From Actinomycetes bacterium (GTDB taxonomy: Bacteria > Actinomycetota > Actinomycetes > S36-B12): a DNA stretch of 5,941 nt. Positions 4,777 to 5,941 of this stretch are shown piece after piece; the first letter of the stretch is position 1; every line of letters starts with the position of its first letter. Under the pieces are notes generated by a model that was given only the letters and a program-made list of their open reading frames with translations, was not told where the DNA came from and ran no database searches. The stretch lies in assembly GCA_030425745.1 (NCBI GenBank), contig JAUHZW010000136.1, forward strand, positions 1 to 5,941, read 5' to 3'. A program made the position numbers and the translations under genes.

Positions 4777-5941
4777 ATGGCGATCGACGACAACGCGACC
4801 CCGGCTGACACCCCCCGCCCCGGCGTGACGGCCCCGGACGACGTCCATCACACCATCCCCCTGCGGATGCCTCCGCGGATCGGCTGGGCCGAGGCCCACT
4901 CCCACCGTGACCGCCCGCACCTGCAGCGTGACCCCCTGCGCGTCTACGCGACCCGGGCTGTCATCTTCGACTTCCTGGCCGTCACGGTCGCGGCGATCAC
5001 CGGCTTCATCCTGCGGTGGGCCATCCCGTACTCCGTCGAGCTCAACGACCCCACGTACGTGTCGTTCGTCGTCGTCGTGGTGGCGGCCTGGATGCTTGTC
5101 ATGGTCCTGCGCGGGGCCTATGACACACGCATCCTCGGTGTCGGCTCGGAGGAGTTCAAACGCGTCGTCGGCGCCACCGCCATGGTGTTCGCGTCGATCG
5201 CGCTCGTGGCGTTCGCCCTGAAGCTCGAGCTGTCCCGCGGCTTCGTCCTCATCACGTTCGTCGTCGGCATCCTTCTTCTGCTCATCGTGCGCTGGTCGCT
5301 TCGCGCCTGGCTGCGGCACGAGCGCCGCTACGGGCACTTCCTGCACCGGACCGTCGTCGTCGGCAAGGGTGACGCGATGGCGGAGATCGTCGACATGCTC
5401 GACCGTGATCCCGTGGCGGGCTTCACCGTCGTCGACGTCATCGATGAGTTGAAGTCGGACGCCGACGAGGCTGCGCTGGATGCCTGGCTCGACGAGGTGA
5501 TGACCCGCATCGCGCTGGAGGACGCGGACACCGTTGCGGTTGCTGGCTCTCCGGCCATGGGTCCCAAGGTGGTCCAGCGGCTCGCGTGGCGCCTTGAGGG
5601 TCCGCGCGTGGACCTGCTCGTCGCCCCGACCGTCGGCGATGTCGCCGGCCCGCGCGTCACGATGCGCATGGCCGCCGACCTGCCGCTGCTGCACCTCGAC
5701 GAGCCGCACCTCACCGGCCCGAAGCGCGCCATCAAGCGCACCCTCGACGTGCTCGTCGGCAGTTTCTTCTTCCTGCTCTTCCTGCCGTTCATGATCGTCG
5801 CGGCGATCGGTGTGAAGCTCACCAGCCGCGGCCCGATGCTCTACTTCCAGGAGCGCGTGGGCCGTGGCGGCCAGATCATCCGCATCGCGAAGTTCCGCAC
5901 GATGTATGTCGGGTCCGATCAGATCCGTGATGAGGTCATCG
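4777..5941 (+). CDS. Polyprenyl glycosylphosphotransferase of exopolysaccharide synthesis (3' end outside window)
   Basis: The 388 codons seen encode the sugar-transferase type that moves a sugar-1-phosphate onto undecaprenyl phosphate, the first membrane step of exopolysaccharide repeat-unit assembly. A hydrophilic N-terminus (1-60) precedes four predicted membrane segments (about 61-83, 95-111, 133-148, 156-171). A Rossmann-like domain starts at TVVVGKG (192-198). The catalytic domain begins at KRTLD (320-324), followed by a hydrophobic re-entrant helix with Pro337 and the signature LTSRGPMLYFQERVGRGG (348-365) and KFRTM (372-376). This matches the bacterial sugar transferase domain of WbaP/WcaJ-like enzymes. 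Family members are usually about 450-500 residues, so roughly the last 80-110, including the catalytic Asp-Glu pair normally found in LDELPQ, lie beyond the window. The sugar specificity cannot be told. It implies that more polysaccharide genes follow to the right. Confidence 0.92.
   Translation, partial: MAIDDNATPADTPRPGVTAPDDVHHTIPLRMPPRIGWAEAHSHRDRPHLQRDPLRVYATRAVIFDFLAVTVAAITGFILRWAIPYSVELNDPTYVSFVVVVVAAWMLVMVLRGAYDTRILGVGSEEFKRVVGATAMVFASIALVAFALKLELSRGFVLITFVVGILLLLIVRWSLRAWLRHERRYGHFLHRTVVVGKGDAMAEIVDMLDRDPVAGFTVVDVIDELKSDADEAALDAWLDEVMTRIALEDADTVAVAGSPAMGPKVVQRLAWRLEGPRVDLLVAPTVGDVAGPRVTMRMAADLPLLHLDEPHLTGPKRAIKRTLDVLVGSFFFLLFLPFMIVAAIGVKLTSRGPMLYFQERVGRGGQIIRIAKFRTMYVGSDQIRDEVI

Noticed and set aside
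3936..4811. 291-codon minus-strand open frame over the toxin-antitoxin pair
   Set aside because: It crosses the palindrome and two genes with complete family motifs on the other strand; no support of its own.
4744..5709. 321-codon minus-strand open frame over the sugar transferase
   Set aside because: Low-complexity Asp/Arg/His-rich translation, antisense to a clear membrane enzyme.

Overview
The window is high-GC DNA (third codon positions almost always G or C) with actinobacterial habits: TANNNT -10 boxes set a few bases before an ATG, GTG starts, Sec and lipoprotein exports, and an AbiEi/DUF559-like protein. I read it as an actinomycete (Actinomycetota) chromosome at the edge of an exopolysaccharide locus. 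I cannot name the genus from sequence alone.

Layout. Positions 1-408 (minus strand) hold the 5' part of an AbiEi/DUF559-type protein that runs off the left edge. A 162-bp divergent spacer follows and contains a long palindrome (481-537). Next come a class I SAM-dependent methyltransferase (571-1284) and two tandem, homologous secreted glycoside hydrolases resembling the PslG/GH39 type (1382-2630 and 2606-3910). The first has a signal peptide and is broken by a one-base excess in a run of five C (2207-2211). The second is an intact predicted lipoprotein. A hairpin directly after the second stop (3911-3930) and a second copy of the long palindrome (3955-4005) close this block. A VapBC-type toxin-antitoxin pair (4072-4314 and 4311-4709) follows. 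Last is the first 388 codons of a polyprenyl-phosphate glycosylphosphotransferase (from 4777), the enzyme type that loads the first sugar onto the lipid carrier in exopolysaccharide synthesis; it is cut by the right edge.

How the genes may fit together (inference). The membrane glycosylphosphotransferase would start repeat-unit synthesis. The two exported hydrolases would trim, release or remodel the polymer outside the membrane, one free and one lipid-anchored. The methyltransferase may modify a sugar or have an unrelated substrate. The toxin-antitoxin pair looks like a separate small module lying between the hydrolases and the biosynthetic gene.

The best leads are the two near-identical palindromic elements that bracket the methyltransferase/hydrolase block, the exact single-base frameshift in the first hydrolase, the opposite charge character of the two hydrolase paralogs, and the helically phased CTGGTT repeats over the apparently leaderless vapBC promoter.
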